64,000 nt of DNA from Streptococcus infantis (GTDB taxonomy: Bacteria > Bacillota > Bacilli > Lactobacillales > Streptococcaceae): positions 34,320 to 98,319 of the forward strand of contig NZ_JADMUH010000005.1 of NCBI RefSeq assembly GCF_015546995.1, in the 5' to 3' direction. The notes below the pieces were generated by a model. That model had not been told where the DNA came from. It saw only the letters and a list, made by a program, of their open reading frames with translations, and ran no database searches. A program made the position numbers and the translations under genes. This document shows, piece by piece, positions 49,630 to 59,564 of this stretch (positions within the stretch are counted from its first letter, which is position 1; each line of letters opens with the position of its first letter).

Positions 49630-51003
49630 TTATTTTCTAAATTTCCATTGGCTATAAATACCAAAAGCAACAATCCAGATAGCTGAACCTCTGGCTCCCA
49701 TTACAGTTGATTCTTGTAAAAAGAGAGTTCCGAATACAAAGATGAAGAAGAGCATAGTCAGAGGATTTAGCAAGCGATATTGGGGCATGAGATAGCCATC
49801 TGCCATAAAGTCCTTTGACTTGCGATACTTAAGATGGGCCACCATGATCAAGATGTAGATGGCGATATAAACACCTGATGAAGAAGCTGTAATCAAAGCA
49901 AAGGCATCTGATACGCCAGGAAGTACATTGATGAAGGCTGCTAGACCAATCAATACCGCAGAAGCAATGATAGCATTCTGAGGAACGTTGTGGCGTGAAA
50001 GTGTATCTGCCTTAATAGCTTTCAAGAAACGATTTGGTGAATCATGGGCAATTTGGTACAAGTGACGACCTGTTGAGTAAAGAGTTGAATTCAAGGCTGA
50101 CGCAGCGGAAGTCAAGACAACAAAGTTAATCAAGGCCGCCGCCCACTTAAGACCAACAAGTTCAAATACCGTTACAAATGGTGAATCCGTCGCAGAAAGC
50201 TCACGCCAAGGAATAATAGACATGATTGCAAGCAAAGCCCCACCGTAGAAGAAGATAATTCGCAAAGGAATTTCCTTAACCGCCTTGGGCAATACTTTCC
50301 GAGGATCCTTAGTTTCAGATGTGGTTACACCGATAAATTCAATCATCAAGTAAGCAAAGAAAACCATTTGAAAGGCCATGACAAAGTTCATTCCTCCATT
50401 TGGGAAAAGGGAGAATTGCTCACTAATATTGGTGAGACTTGCTGATCCATAAGGAGTTTCAAAGCCAGTCAAGACCATAAAAATACCCGTCGCAATCATG
50501 GCAAGAATAGCAACGATTTTAATCATGGCAAACCAAAATTCCACTTCACCAAATATTTTAACTGCAATCAGATTGACCAATCCTAAAATTGTTAAAAAGA
50601 CAACCTGAATCAACCAAGATGGCCAAGACGGAAACCAAAATTGAACATAGTGAGCGATTGCAGTAATTTCAGCCATACCGATAAAGACCACTGATAACCA
50701 GTAGGACCAAACCGAGAAATATCCCCAGCCCTTTCCAAGATAGCGAGTAATAAAATTGATAAAGGTGTGTTGCTCTGGGTCCTGGTACAACATTTCACCG
50801 ATAGCACGCATCATGAGATACATGAAGCCACCCGTAATCATATATACCAAGACAATCGAAGGTCCAGTTAAACTGATAGACCGACCTGCCCCGAGAAATA
50901 ATCCTGTCCCGATTGTACCTGCAATAGCCATAACCTGAACATGGCGATTGGTTAGGCCACGCTCCATTTTACTTTTCTTTTTGTGCTTTTTTTCTGAATT
51001 CAT
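49630..51003 (-). CDS. Amino acid permease, APC family
   Basis: A 457-residue transporter with 12 hydrophobic segments. The N-terminal RGLTNRHVQVMAIAGTIGTGLFLGAG contains the substrate-binding GTGLF in helix 1 (residues ~28-40). It belongs to the amino acid transporter group that includes CycA-like D-Ala/D-Ser/Gly and AroP-like permeases; the substrate is not clear. A cre-like sequence lies 40 bases upstream of its start, inside the greA terminator. Confidence 0.88.
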   Translation of the reverse strand: MNSEKKHKKKSKMERGLTNRHVQVMAIAGTIGTGLFLGAGRSISLTGPSIVLVYMITGGFMYLMMRAIGEMLYQDPEQHTFINFITRYLGKGWGYFSVWSYWLSVVFIGMAEITAIAHYVQFWFPSWPSWLIQVVFLTILGLVNLIAVKIFGEVEFWFAMIKIVAILAMIATGIFMVLTGFETPYGSASLTNISEQFSLFPNGGMNFVMAFQMVFFAYLMIEFIGVTTSETKDPRKVLPKAVKEIPLRIIFFYGGALLAIMSIIPWRELSATDSPFVTVFELVGLKWAAALINFVVLTSAASALNSTLYSTGRHLYQIAHDSPNRFLKAIKADTLSRHNVPQNAIIASAVLIGLAAFINVLPGVSDAFALITASSSGVYIAIYILIMVAHLKYRKSKDFMADGYLMPQYRLLNPLTMLFFIFVFGTLFLQESTVMGARGSAIWIVAFGIYSQWKFRK

Positions 51004-51034
51004 CTAGTCTCCTTAAGTTTTTAAAAAATAAGAA

Positions 51035-51074
51035 AAGGAGTGATAGAAAACGCTTTCCCTGAATCCCACTCCTT
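51035..51074 (-). terminator. greA terminator with a cre-like sequence in its loop
   Basis: AAGGAGTG (51035-51042) pairs with CACTCCTT (51067-51074). The loop contains AGAAAACGCTTTCCC (51045-51059), which keeps the palindromic cre core (AAnCGnTTTC) but deviates at the outer positions. Confidence 0.6.
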
Positions 51075-51086
51075 CTTTTTATCCTA

Positions 51087-51569
51087 TTAAGCGGTTTTTT
51101 CAACCTTTAAGATCTTAACATCATAGCTTCCAGCAGGTGTTTCGATTGTAACAACATCACCTTTTTTCTTACCAATCAAAGCTTGACCAATTGGGCTTTC
51201 ATTTGATACTTTACCTGCAAAAGCGTCTGCACCAGCTGAACCAACGATAATGTATACTTCCTTTTCGTCTTCTCCAACTTCTTGGATTGTTACAGTTTTT
51301 CCGATAGCAACTTCATTTTTAGCAACTGCATCACTGTTCACGATTTCTGCATAACGAATTTTAGTCTCCAGACTTGAGATTTGTCCCTCAACGAAGGCTT
51401 GCTCGTCTTTCGCTGCTTCATACTCACTGTTCTCTGACAAATCACCATATGAACGAGCAATCTTGATACGTTCTACAACTTCTGGACGACGTACTAGTTT
51501 CAATTCTTCTAATTCTTTTTCGAGTTTTTCCTTTTCTTTCAATGTCATTGGATATGTTTTTTCTACCAT
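51087..51569 (-). CDS. greA: Transcription elongation factor GreA
   Basis: A 160-residue factor that rescues backtracked RNA polymerase by stimulating transcript cleavage. The N-terminal coiled coil (about 1-75) has the tip acidic pair in [17 protein letters not shown]; the C-terminal FKBP-like domain follows. ATG 51569 gives the usual streptococcal length; a TTG three codons upstream is possible. The ribosome site is weak (TTGAG). Downstream of mltG, probably partly co-transcribed. Confidence 0.96.
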   Translation of the reverse strand: MVEKTYPMTLKEKEKLEKELEELKLVRRPEVVERIKIARSYGDLSENSEYEAAKDEQAFVEGQISSLETKIRYAEIVNSDAVAKNEVAIGKTVTIQEVGEDEKEVYIIVGSAGADAFAGKVSNESPIGQALIGKKKGDVVTIETPAGSYDVKILKVEKTA

Positions 51570-51643
51570 TTTTCTCAACTTTCTTTTGATTGAATTAATA
51601 AATATATGCTTTAAAGCAAAATTATGTGGAAAACCACATAATT

Positions 51644-53290
51644 TTAGTTTGTGCTATTTGATTGGTTTAGTTTACTATTAATATGTTCTTGAACATTTCG
51701 ATCATGTTCTTCCAGTGTTGTTGAATAGTAAACCTTACCATCTTGAACATTGGCCACAAAGTAGAGATAGTCACTCTTTGTTTGATTGATACTTGATTCG
51801 ATAGCATCCAAGCTAGGGCTGTCAACTGGTCCAGGCATTAGACCTACTTTTGTATAGACATTGTATGGTGAATCAATTGAAGTATCAATAGCTGCATCAT
51901 CAGAAAGACTGATGTTTTGACCAAGTTTCCCTTCTGCGTAAAGGATAGCGATATTACTTTGAAGTGGCATACCCTGGTTCAAACGATTATAGAATACACC
52001 AGCAATCAACTTACGATCCTCTGTTTTTGCTCCTTCTTTCTCAACAAGAGAGGCAATTGTTAAGAGTTCATTCACTGTTAAGTTCTTTTCTTTGATTGTA
52101 GCATAGTGACTAGATAGGTTTTTATCCATTGCAGCTAGCATTTCATCAATTAAACTTTCAACAGTTGTACTTTCTTTGATTGTAAAAGTCGCAGGGAAAA
52201 GATAACCTTCTAAACGGTAACGAACACCACTATCTTTGGCTGGCAAGCTTGCAAGCAGGTTTGGATATTTGGCAACCTCTTGAGCAATAAAGGTCTCATC
52301 TTGAACTTTAGCCAAAAATGCTTCCGCTGTCAAAGGTTCCTTAAAGTCCCCTTGAAGTTGGCCTACAGTCTGAGCAATTTGCTCTAAAGTATATCCCTCT
52401 GGAATAGTCAAGTTTGCAAGTGTAACCTCTTGAGGTTCAGGTGTGCCACCTTTTTGCAACTCTTTAATGACATCTTCAACACTCATGCTCTTTTGTAGGT
52501 TATAATAGCCAGATTTTAATTCATTATAGTTTTTATATTTGACATAAAGTGTAAAGACCAAACCGTTTTTAATGACACCAGATTTTTCCAAAGTTGAACC
52601 AATTTCTTGAGCATTAGATCCATCTGGAATCTGAACAGTCATATATTGTTTAGAACTTGGATCCACTGGTTGCAAGGCTGATTCAGCATAGCGAAGTCCA
52701 AAGAAACCACCAGCACCTAATAGAATCAGTAAAATTAATACTGTGACTAAAAATCCTTTCAAGTGGGATTTTTTCTTTTTCTTTGCTGGTTTCGTAGACT
52801 CTCTACGACTTCTTTTAGGAAGTTCATCTGCCTCAGTATTCTCCGGATGAGCATTTCCAGATGTTAATTCTTCTTGGTTAGTGGCAAAACTTACAGTTCC
52901 TTTATCTTCAAGTGATTTTTCATGAGTACGGTAGGAAACTGAAACCTTAGTTGGTATCGAATTAATTTCATCGTTATCTGAGATTGATTGAGGTGACTCA
53001 ACGGATACTTCTTTCGCAGCTTCTTCTGCAACTTCCTCTTTAAGGTCTGGACGAGGAGGAACCACAGGTGCATTCTCAATCAATTGTTCAACATTTGAAA
53101 CAGAATTAGCAATCAGTTCTTCTTCAGGAGTTATTACTCGTTCTTCCGTTTCTGCATCAGAAGAGTTCATCAAATTTGATAAGAGGTCATCTGTTTGTTC
53201 TGTTAAATTTTCCTCATTCTTTAATCGTTCTAAGTCTCGCAAGATCTGCTCTTTAAAACTCAACTTTTTTTCATTTGAATTTTCGCTCAA
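51644..53290 (-). CDS. mltG: Endolytic murein transglycosylase MltG
   Basis: A 548-residue membrane enzyme that cuts nascent glycan strands and acts with the peripheral wall synthesis machinery. A long acidic, disordered cytoplasmic part (about 1-170) precedes one membrane helix (about 177-200), a LysM-like region and the YceG catalytic domain with the glutamate in [15 protein letters not shown]. The streptococcal cytoplasmic extension is characteristic. Essential in wild-type pneumococcus. Confidence 0.95.
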   Translation of the reverse strand: MSENSNEKKLSFKEQILRDLERLKNEENLTEQTDDLLSNLMNSSDAETEERVITPEEELIANSVSNVEQLIENAPVVPPRPDLKEEVAEEAAKEVSVESPQSISDNDEINSIPTKVSVSYRTHEKSLEDKGTVSFATNQEELTSGNAHPENTEADELPKRSRRESTKPAKKKKKSHLKGFLVTVLILLILLGAGGFFGLRYAESALQPVDPSSKQYMTVQIPDGSNAQEIGSTLEKSGVIKNGLVFTLYVKYKNYNELKSGYYNLQKSMSVEDVIKELQKGGTPEPQEVTLANLTIPEGYTLEQIAQTVGQLQGDFKEPLTAEAFLAKVQDETFIAQEVAKYPNLLASLPAKDSGVRYRLEGYLFPATFTIKESTTVESLIDEMLAAMDKNLSSHYATIKEKNLTVNELLTIASLVEKEGAKTEDRKLIAGVFYNRLNQGMPLQSNIAILYAEGKLGQNISLSDDAAIDTSIDSPYNVYTKVGLMPGPVDSPSLDAIESSINQTKSDYLYFVANVQDGKVYYSTTLEEHDRNVQEHINSKLNQSNSTN

Positions 53291-53372
53291 AGGTATTTAC
53301 CTCCTTGTTAATAATCCTTAATATTATATCTTAAAAACCAGAGAAAAGCAACCTTGGAAGCCTTTCTACTCG

Positions 53373-53867
53373 CTAATTCCTATTTTCCCAGACCATATCA
53401 TACCATTCTTCTCCCGCAAATTGGGACTTAGACTTTCCTTCATTGACAAAACCATGCTTCTCATAGTATTCAATAAGGTAGTCATGACAGGTCAGATTGA
53501 TCCCCTCTCGTTCATGCCTAAGAGCCACTTCTTTAAGAGCGGTCAGTAGTTTTTTCCCCAGCCCTAGAGATTGAGCTTTTTTGGCTATAGAAAGACAAGT
53601 CACAGATATATATCCGCCTTTTTGATGACTATGGTCTTTTATTTCTTTAGTGAAAGACTGGTCTTGTAAATAACGATGAGGGACTACTGGTCCTTCGATA
53701 TAACCGAGTATCTCTCCATCTTTTTCAGCCACAAGGAAACTAGTTTTAATCTCTTTTAAGTGAGCTTCAAAAACAGACCTAGGTATGGCTTCTTCAATTG
53801 AGAAATTCTCTAATTCAATCTCTAAAATACGATCTAAATCACTCAGTCTAGCTTGTCGAATAATCAT
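53373..53867 (-). CDS. GNAT acetyltransferase (RimI-like)
   Basis: A 164-residue acetyltransferase. IIRQARLSDLDRILEIE opens the fold; LSIAKKAQSLGLGKKLLTAL near residue 100 carries the acetyl-CoA loop (SLGLGKK); YYEKHGFVNEG near 140 ends it. The start is ATG 53867 behind AGGAGGAAC, and overlaps the stop of the preceding acetyltransferase (ATGA). Target unknown. Confidence 0.85.
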   Translation of the reverse strand: MIIRQARLSDLDRILEIELENFSIEEAIPRSVFEAHLKEIKTSFLVAEKDGEILGYIEGPVVPHRYLQDQSFTKEIKDHSHQKGGYISVTCLSIAKKAQSLGLGKKLLTALKEVALRHEREGINLTCHDYLIEYYEKHGFVNEGKSKSQFAGEEWYDMVWENRN

Positions 53868-54379
53868 AGTTCCTCCTGATAAAAGGGATTCATCCAACAC
53901 ATGAGAAAATCAACTTTATTTCCGACTCCCAGATCTACTATTCCTTGCTCTATAAATTCATTCATCTCAAAATAAGATAGCAATTCATCTTTACAGACCA
54001 GATAAATAGCTGGACTATTTTGTTGAAGAGCAACTTGTTTCATGGCTGCGAGCAACAAGGTTCCAAATCCTTGCCCTTGATAATTCGGATGAACAGATAA
54101 AGCATCAATCACAAGATTTTCATTACTAATAGCTTCTCCATCTGCCATCTCTACTATCCATCTACTTACTGAGGATGTAGCAAAATCTGTCGCTGAAATA
54201 TAAGCAATAACCTGATCATCCAAACTAGCTAAGAGAAACGTATCCGCAAAATTACGGATACGTTCTTCTATTATTTCTCTATTAAATGTTTCTTGGAAGT
54301 TTTGAGTACTCTCCTGTATCAAGCAAACCTGCTCGATATCAGATTGCTGAACTTCCCTTATTTTAATTGGAAATTCCAT
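53864..54379 (-). CDS. GNAT acetyltransferase
   Basis: A 171-residue acetyltransferase with the loop YQGQGFGTLLLAAM near residue 100. It lies 8 bases after murC and is coupled to the next acetyltransferase, so two related but distinct GNAT enzymes sit between cell wall genes murC and mltG. The same order occurs in pneumococcus as I recall. Substrates unknown. Confidence 0.85.
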   Translation of the reverse strand: MEFPIKIREVQQSDIEQVCLIQESTQNFQETFNREIIEERIRNFADTFLLASLDDQVIAYISATDFATSSVSRWIVEMADGEAISNENLVIDALSVHPNYQGQGFGTLLLAAMKQVALQQNSPAIYLVCKDELLSYFEMNEFIEQGIVDLGVGNKVDFLMCWMNPFYQEEL

Positions 54380-54387
54380 GGTGTTCC

Positions 54388-55722
54388 TTACTGAACATTA
54401 CTTGTCAAATTAGACAAGAGACGTTCTAATGAGTATTCATATGACTGAATATCACCTGCTCCCATAAAGACATAAACAGCATTGTTGTGGTCTAAGAGAG
54501 GGGACACATTTTCAACAGTGATAACTTGATGTTTTTTATCAATCTTGGCTGCTAAATCTTCAACTTTCACATCACCATGGTCAACTTCACGAGCAGAACC
54601 ATAGATTTGTGCTAAGTAAACTGCATCAGCCTGATTCAAGGCTTGTGCAAAATCATCCAACAAAGCAATTGTACGAGTAAAGGTATGCGGTTGGAAAATA
54701 GCAACGATTTCCTTGCTTGGATATTTTTGACGTGCAGCATCTAGAGTCGCTACGATTTCAGTTGGATGGTGAGCAAAATCATCGATGATAACAGTGTCAT
54801 TGACAATCTTTTCTGTAAAGCGACGCTTAACACCTCCAAAAGTATTCAAGTGTTCACGCACTAAATTCAAGTCAAAACCAGCAGTATAAAGCAAACCAAT
54901 CACAGCGGTTGCATTCATGATATTGTGGCGACCAAAAGTTGGAATGTGGAATTGACCCAATTCTTGACCACGGAAGTGAACTGTAAAAGTTGAACCTGTC
55001 GTAGAACGTAGGAGTTCGCTAGCTACAAAGTCATTGCCCTCTGCTTCAAAACCGTAATAATAGATTGGAGCATTTGTCGTAATCTTACGCAACTCAGCAT
55101 CTTCACCGTAGACAAACAAACCTTTGGTGATTTGTTTAGCATAATCATTGAAAGCGTTAAAGACATCCTCTAAGCTTGTGAAATAGTCAGGATGGTCAAA
55201 GTCGATATTAGTAATAATAGAGTACTCTGGGTGATATGGCATGAAATGACGTTCGTACTCGTCTGATTCAAAGACAAAATACTTGGCATTTTCAGAACCA
55301 CGACCTGTACCATCTCCAATTAGATAGCTTGTATCAGTGATGTGTGACAAAACGTGAGAAAGCATCCCGGTTGTTGAAGTCTTACCGTGTGCACCAGCAA
55401 CTCCCATGCTGATAAAGTCACGCATAAAACTGCCAAGAAATTCATGATAACGTTTATAACTTAGACCATTCTTGTCTGCATAGGCAATTTCAACGTTGTT
55501 ATCTGGACGAAAGGCATTCCCAGCGATGATTTCTATATCCCCTTGAAGATTCTTCTCATCAAAAGGCAAAATTTTGATTCCTGCTTGCTCTAAGCCTCTT
55601 TGTGTAAAGTAGTATTTCTCTACATCAGATCCTTGGACTTTATGCCCCATTTGGTGCAACATCAAGGCCAAAGCACTCATCCCTGATCCTTTAATTCCGA
55701 TAAAATGATAGGTTTTTGCCAT
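54388..55722 (-). CDS. murC: UDP-N-acetylmuramate--L-alanine ligase
   Basis: A 444-residue cytoplasmic ligase adding L-alanine to UDP-MurNAc. The N-terminal Rossmann-like domain begins [14 protein letters not shown] (6-19); the ATP loop is [12 protein letters not shown] (107-118); the central domain has [10 protein letters not shown]; the C-terminal domain begins near 310 with [10 protein letters not shown]. Full length. It follows the 197-residue unknown by 11 bases in the same transcript. Confidence 0.97.
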   Translation of the reverse strand: MAKTYHFIGIKGSGMSALALMLHQMGHKVQGSDVEKYYFTQRGLEQAGIKILPFDEKNLQGDIEIIAGNAFRPDNNVEIAYADKNGLSYKRYHEFLGSFMRDFISMGVAGAHGKTSTTGMLSHVLSHITDTSYLIGDGTGRGSENAKYFVFESDEYERHFMPYHPEYSIITNIDFDHPDYFTSLEDVFNAFNDYAKQITKGLFVYGEDAELRKITTNAPIYYYGFEAEGNDFVASELLRSTTGSTFTVHFRGQELGQFHIPTFGRHNIMNATAVIGLLYTAGFDLNLVREHLNTFGGVKRRFTEKIVNDTVIIDDFAHHPTEIVATLDAARQKYPSKEIVAIFQPHTFTRTIALLDDFAQALNQADAVYLAQIYGSAREVDHGDVKVEDLAAKIDKKHQVITVENVSPLLDHNNAVYVFMGAGDIQSYEYSLERLLSNLTSNVQ

Positions 55723-55733
55723 CTTTTTCCCCT

Positions 55734-56327
55734 TTACTCTGTCATATTTGTCAAGTTCAACTCTTGAGCAATTTTACGTACTTTTTCTGATTGATTCTCT
55801 TTTTTGTTATAAATTTGGCTTTTCTTTAAAAAATCATAATTATTTTTCTTTGGTCCAAGATGATCTTCTTTGGTTGTCTGTTGCATCTGTGGAGCCATTT
55901 CAGCCAAAATATAATGGTTCTGAGTTAGTTTATCACTATATTTGGTAAGCTCACCAGGATTTTCCTTTTGGAAAGGAGCTGTTGGCTGATTTGCCTGTCT
56001 TACTACATTATTTGAAGGTTTATGACGTTTCGTAAAACTAACATCTTGGGTCAAATACTTTGCTGAACGTTTTCGTTTCAGATCAGCTCTTGCTTCTTCA
56101 CGAGCAAGTTCAGCGTAGGATTTTTCCTTGTGTTCAGGCAGTTTCTCTGGCGCCTTAGTCGGTGACTTTTTTTCAGTAGTAATTGGTGACCATTCCAAGT
56201 AATTTTTATCTTGGTAGTCTCCCTTAATATTACTAATGAGATCCGACTCATCATATAAATTCATAAATGGCATCTCTGTCAGCATGATCTCATCATCTGA
56301 CACTATTGGAAATCGTTCTAACTTCAT
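55734..56327 (-). CDS. Disordered basic protein, unknown function
   Basis: A 197-residue hydrophilic protein without membrane segments, rich in Lys, Gln, Asn and Pro. The N-terminal 35 residues are acidic and more ordered ([19 protein letters not shown]); the rest looks disordered with a charged helix ([19 protein letters not shown], ~90-108). No family recognised. It is the first gene of the murC unit, 11 bases upstream of murC, with GAAAGGAAA as ribosome site and its own promoter. Position suggests a wall or division role, which is an inference. Confidence 0.75.
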   Translation of the reverse strand: MKLERFPIVSDDEIMLTEMPFMNLYDESDLISNIKGDYQDKNYLEWSPITTEKKSPTKAPEKLPEHKEKSYAELAREEARADLKRKRSAKYLTQDVSFTKRHKPSNNVVRQANQPTAPFQKENPGELTKYSDKLTQNHYILAEMAPQMQQTTKEDHLGPKKNNYDFLKKSQIYNKKENQSEKVRKIAQELNLTNMTE

Positions 56328-56349
56328 TTTTATTTCCTTTCAATACTCC

Positions 56350-56377
56350 ATTATAACGTAAAGTCTTGATTTTTCAA
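56350..56377 (-). promoter_or_regulatory. Promoter of the murC operon
   Basis: On the minus strand TTGAAA (56377-56372), 16 bases, TATAAT (56355-56350). The -35 box overlaps the stop codon of the SNF2 gene. Confidence 0.8.
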
Positions 56378-59300
56378 GTCTTGGCTTCAGAAATTCCTAA
56401 TATTTCTTGAATTTCAGTAAGTGTGAGACTTCCACGAGACTCTGTTCCATCCAATACTTCTGAGACCAGATTTTTTTTCTCTTCCTGCAACTCTTGAATC
56501 TTCTCCTCGATTGTACCTCTAGTTACCAGACGATAAACCTCAACTGCTTGGTCTTGTCCCATACGGTGGGCCCGGCCAATAGCCTGCGATTCAACTGCCG
56601 GATTCCACCATAAGTCTACCAGAATAACTGTATCCGCACCAGTAAGATTGAGACCAACTCCACCAGCTTTAAGAGAAATCAAAAACACATCGCGCTCACC
56701 TTGGTTAAAAGCCTTGGTCATTTCTTGACGCTCCTGTGATGGTGTAGAGCCAGTAATCTTAAAGGAAGTTAAGCCAAGCTGAGGCAACTCCTTTTCGATA
56801 CGATCAAGCATTCCCCTAAATTGAGAGAAGATGAGTACACGATGATTTCCCTCAGCAATCTGACTCAGCAAATCTCGTAAACTATCTAGCTTCCCGCTAT
56901 CTCCCTTGTAATCCTCCATAAATAAGTCAGGAGTGTCACAAATCTGGCGGAGACGCATGAGCCCTGCTAAAATTTCGACACGATTTCGTTGAAATTCTGC
57001 ATCGGTCACTTGTCCCAAACGCTCTTGCATCTGTTGAAGTTGAGCTAGATAGATAGCTTTTTGCTGGTCCTCCAGTTCATTTTTATAAACGACTTCTATT
57101 AGATCAGGTAACTCTGTAAGAACATCCTCTTTTTTTCGACGCATGACAAATGGTTTGATAAACTGTGCCACTCTCTCAGCAGGCAATTTCATAAAGTCTT
57201 TTTTTGCTGGCAAAAGTCCTGGCAATACAATCTGAAAGATAGACCATAATTCCCCTAGATTATTTTCAATTGGTGTTCCGGAAAGAGCAAAGACTGATGG
57301 AACCACAAACTTTCTCAAAATCTTAGCAATTTTGGTTTGGGCATTTTTCATCACTTGGGCTTCATCTAGAAATAGAAAATCAAAAGATAAATTTCGATAG
57401 ATTTCACTATCCTGACGGAAAGTGGCATAACTGGTCACATAGACCTGATGTTTTTCTGCTAATATAGTCTCGCGATAAGGTTTCAATCCATGTACGACAG
57501 CCACATCCAAATTCGGTGCAAATTTTTTAAATTCATCAGCCCAATTATAGATGAGACCAGATGGAGCAAGAATCAAGACACGGCTATTCTCCTGAAGTTG
57601 GCTACTTAAAAAGGCGATGGCTTGTAAGGTTTTTCCAAGTCCCATATCATCAGCTAAAATCCCACCAAATCCATAATGGTCCAACATCTGAAGCCATTGA
57701 ATCCCTTTTTTCTGATAATCCCTGAGTTGGGCTCGAATATCTAGGGACTTCATCGGAAAATCCTCAGGATGCGTTAAATGATGCGACAAATGACGAAATT
57801 CATCAGTAAAAGTAACTTGATCCTGATCCTTAAACAGATGAGATAAGGTATACGCTAAAGACTTGCGAGCGTGAAAAGAGTCACTCTCTATCTCTTCAAT
57901 TCCCAAATCCTCTAGATCCTGACGAATACGTTTTGTCTGTTCATCAAAATAATAAACCTGGCTAGAGGAAGAAATATAATAGTCCTGCTTGGCAACGAGA
58001 GCTTTCATTGCTCGATTGATTTCTTCTTGATCAATATCCTGAAAATCAAATTGAATTTCTAAAAGACTTCCCTTTGATGATATCTGAACTTGAGGTTTTT
58101 GAATCTGATAAAGGTCTTGCATGCTCTCTGAAATCTTTAATTCTCCAAGTGCTGCAAAGGCTGGTAAAACTTCCTGAAAGAAAGAATGGACAGCTTCAGT
58201 TTTCAAGCTTTGACGCCACGAACGAAAATCCGCTTCAAACCCAGCAGATAAGGCCAACTGAAAAATCTGTTTCTCTAGTTGAATGTCACTAGCAAAAGGA
58301 AGTTTCTCTAGTTCATTACGATTGGTTACTAGGCAAGTTTCATATTGAAATTGCATATCTAATCGAATAGAACCATCCTCTTCTCGTTCCATATAAAAAG
58401 ACGGACGGAAGGATTGGATTTGTAGTGAATCAGGAGCCTCTACTTTTCCTATGCATTTAAACTGTGACAAGGTCGAAGCTAAAAGATCTCGATCACGAGT
58501 ATCAAACTGTAAGATCTTTCTGCCACCATTGTCTAAAGGAACTTTTCTAAGCGCATCTAATAAACTAGCCTGTTTTTTCGTCATCAGGAAAAAATTCCCC
58601 TTGTAGAATAATACTTGTCCCCTGTAAAAGAAATTAAGCCCTGTCTGTTCGAAAATTTCCATTTCAAAATAGTTGGATTTTTCTTCAATTCTAAATAAAA
58701 ACAAACTTGCTTGGCCATCAAAGTCTTGGAAGAGAAGATGATGATAACTCGAAAGTTGATGGTCAAACTGAAAGACATCTAATCCCATCAACAGACTAGC
58801 CCCCTGCTCAAAAAAGGTTTTAGGGAAATAGAGATGTCGTCCTTGATTTGGGAAAAAAATAGAATTGTCTGTTTTCTCCTCAACTAATCCAAGTAAAAAA
58901 TTCAAAACTTCTTGACTGGCTTTATCAAACTGTTCAAGTCTTAATGAAGACTCGTAATATTTTCCTATCATGTAGGGTTTGGCAAACTCTATGATTTTTA
59001 AGAAAAGAGGGATATCCCTAATCACATAAAACTTGTCTTGCTGAGCAAGGCCAATTCTTAAAGTCCAGATAATGCGATTGGTTCCTGCTTCCACCTGACC
59101 TTGAGCAGAAAGCCGATAGATGTTGGATTGCCGCGGAACTTGGATAGACTTCAAGAATTCTCCTCCGAAAGTCACCTGTGTCTCAACAGTCTCCTTCTCT
59201 TCCTGATTAGCCTCCAAATTGAGTAAGATTTCCTGTCCTAGCTGATCATTCTTTAAGTAATATTCTAGAGCTGCCAAATGAACACAGTAGCCTCTTTTTT

Positions 59301-59472
59301 TGAAAAAATCACAGGTACAAAAAATCAAATCATCATCTAAGCTATAACGGATTTCTTCCTCCGCTACACGCGCATAAATGCGATGGTCCTGTTCTTTAAT
59401 GATTTCAATCTGACCAGTTTCGTAGAGTTCTACTCCCTCCATTCGAAGCTTTCCTGGAATCAATTTAGCCAT
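56374..59472 (-). CDS. SNF2-family helicase with SWIM zinc finger
   Basis: A 1032-residue DEAD/H-like DNA translocase of the SNF2 family. The N-terminal SWIM finger has C52, C54, C63 and H65 (CTCDFFKKRGYCVH). A bacterial SNF2-associated domain fills about 70-560. Then come the two RecA-like lobes: LADDMGLGKTLQ (Walker A, ~610), LDEAQVMKN (DEAQ-type box, ~720), and QAIGRAHRMGQDQAVEVYR (motif VI, ~970). Role unknown; probably acts on DNA or transcription complexes. Same neighbour order as in pneumococcus. Confidence 0.92.
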   Translation of the reverse strand: MAKLIPGKLRMEGVELYETGQIEIIKEQDHRIYARVAEEEIRYSLDDDLIFCTCDFFKKRGYCVHLAALEYYLKNDQLGQEILLNLEANQEEKETVETQVTFGGEFLKSIQVPRQSNIYRLSAQGQVEAGTNRIIWTLRIGLAQQDKFYVIRDIPLFLKIIEFAKPYMIGKYYESSLRLEQFDKASQEVLNFLLGLVEEKTDNSIFFPNQGRHLYFPKTFFEQGASLLMGLDVFQFDHQLSSYHHLLFQDFDGQASLFLFRIEEKSNYFEMEIFEQTGLNFFYRGQVLFYKGNFFLMTKKQASLLDALRKVPLDNGGRKILQFDTRDRDLLASTLSQFKCIGKVEAPDSLQIQSFRPSFYMEREEDGSIRLDMQFQYETCLVTNRNELEKLPFASDIQLEKQIFQLALSAGFEADFRSWRQSLKTEAVHSFFQEVLPAFAALGELKISESMQDLYQIQKPQVQISSKGSLLEIQFDFQDIDQEEINRAMKALVAKQDYYISSSSQVYYFDEQTKRIRQDLEDLGIEEIESDSFHARKSLAYTLSHLFKDQDQVTFTDEFRHLSHHLTHPEDFPMKSLDIRAQLRDYQKKGIQWLQMLDHYGFGGILADDMGLGKTLQAIAFLSSQLQENSRVLILAPSGLIYNWADEFKKFAPNLDVAVVHGLKPYRETILAEKHQVYVTSYATFRQDSEIYRNLSFDFLFLDEAQVMKNAQTKIAKILRKFVVPSVFALSGTPIENNLGELWSIFQIVLPGLLPAKKDFMKLPAERVAQFIKPFVMRRKKEDVLTELPDLIEVVYKNELEDQQKAIYLAQLQQMQERLGQVTDAEFQRNRVEILAGLMRLRQICDTPDLFMEDYKGDSGKLDSLRDLLSQIAEGNHRVLIFSQFRGMLDRIEKELPQLGLTSFKITGSTPSQERQEMTKAFNQGERDVFLISLKAGGVGLNLTGADTVILVDLWWNPAVESQAIGRAHRMGQDQAVEVYRLVTRGTIEEKIQELQEEKKNLVSEVLDGTESRGSLTLTEIQEILGISEAKT

Positions 59473-59524
59473 AGTGTCCCCTTTACTTTATCTCTTAATT
59501 ATACCACATTTCTGTCTATGAAAA

Positions 59525-59559
59525 TAGCCTTCTAGGAGTACTTTTCTCCTAAAAGGCTA
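59525..59559 (-). terminator. Terminator of the patB/metC unit
   Basis: A 14-bp stem with one mismatch (59525-59538 with 59546-59559); the minus strand continues ATTTTCAT. Confidence 0.8.
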
Positions 59560-59564
59560 GGTTT

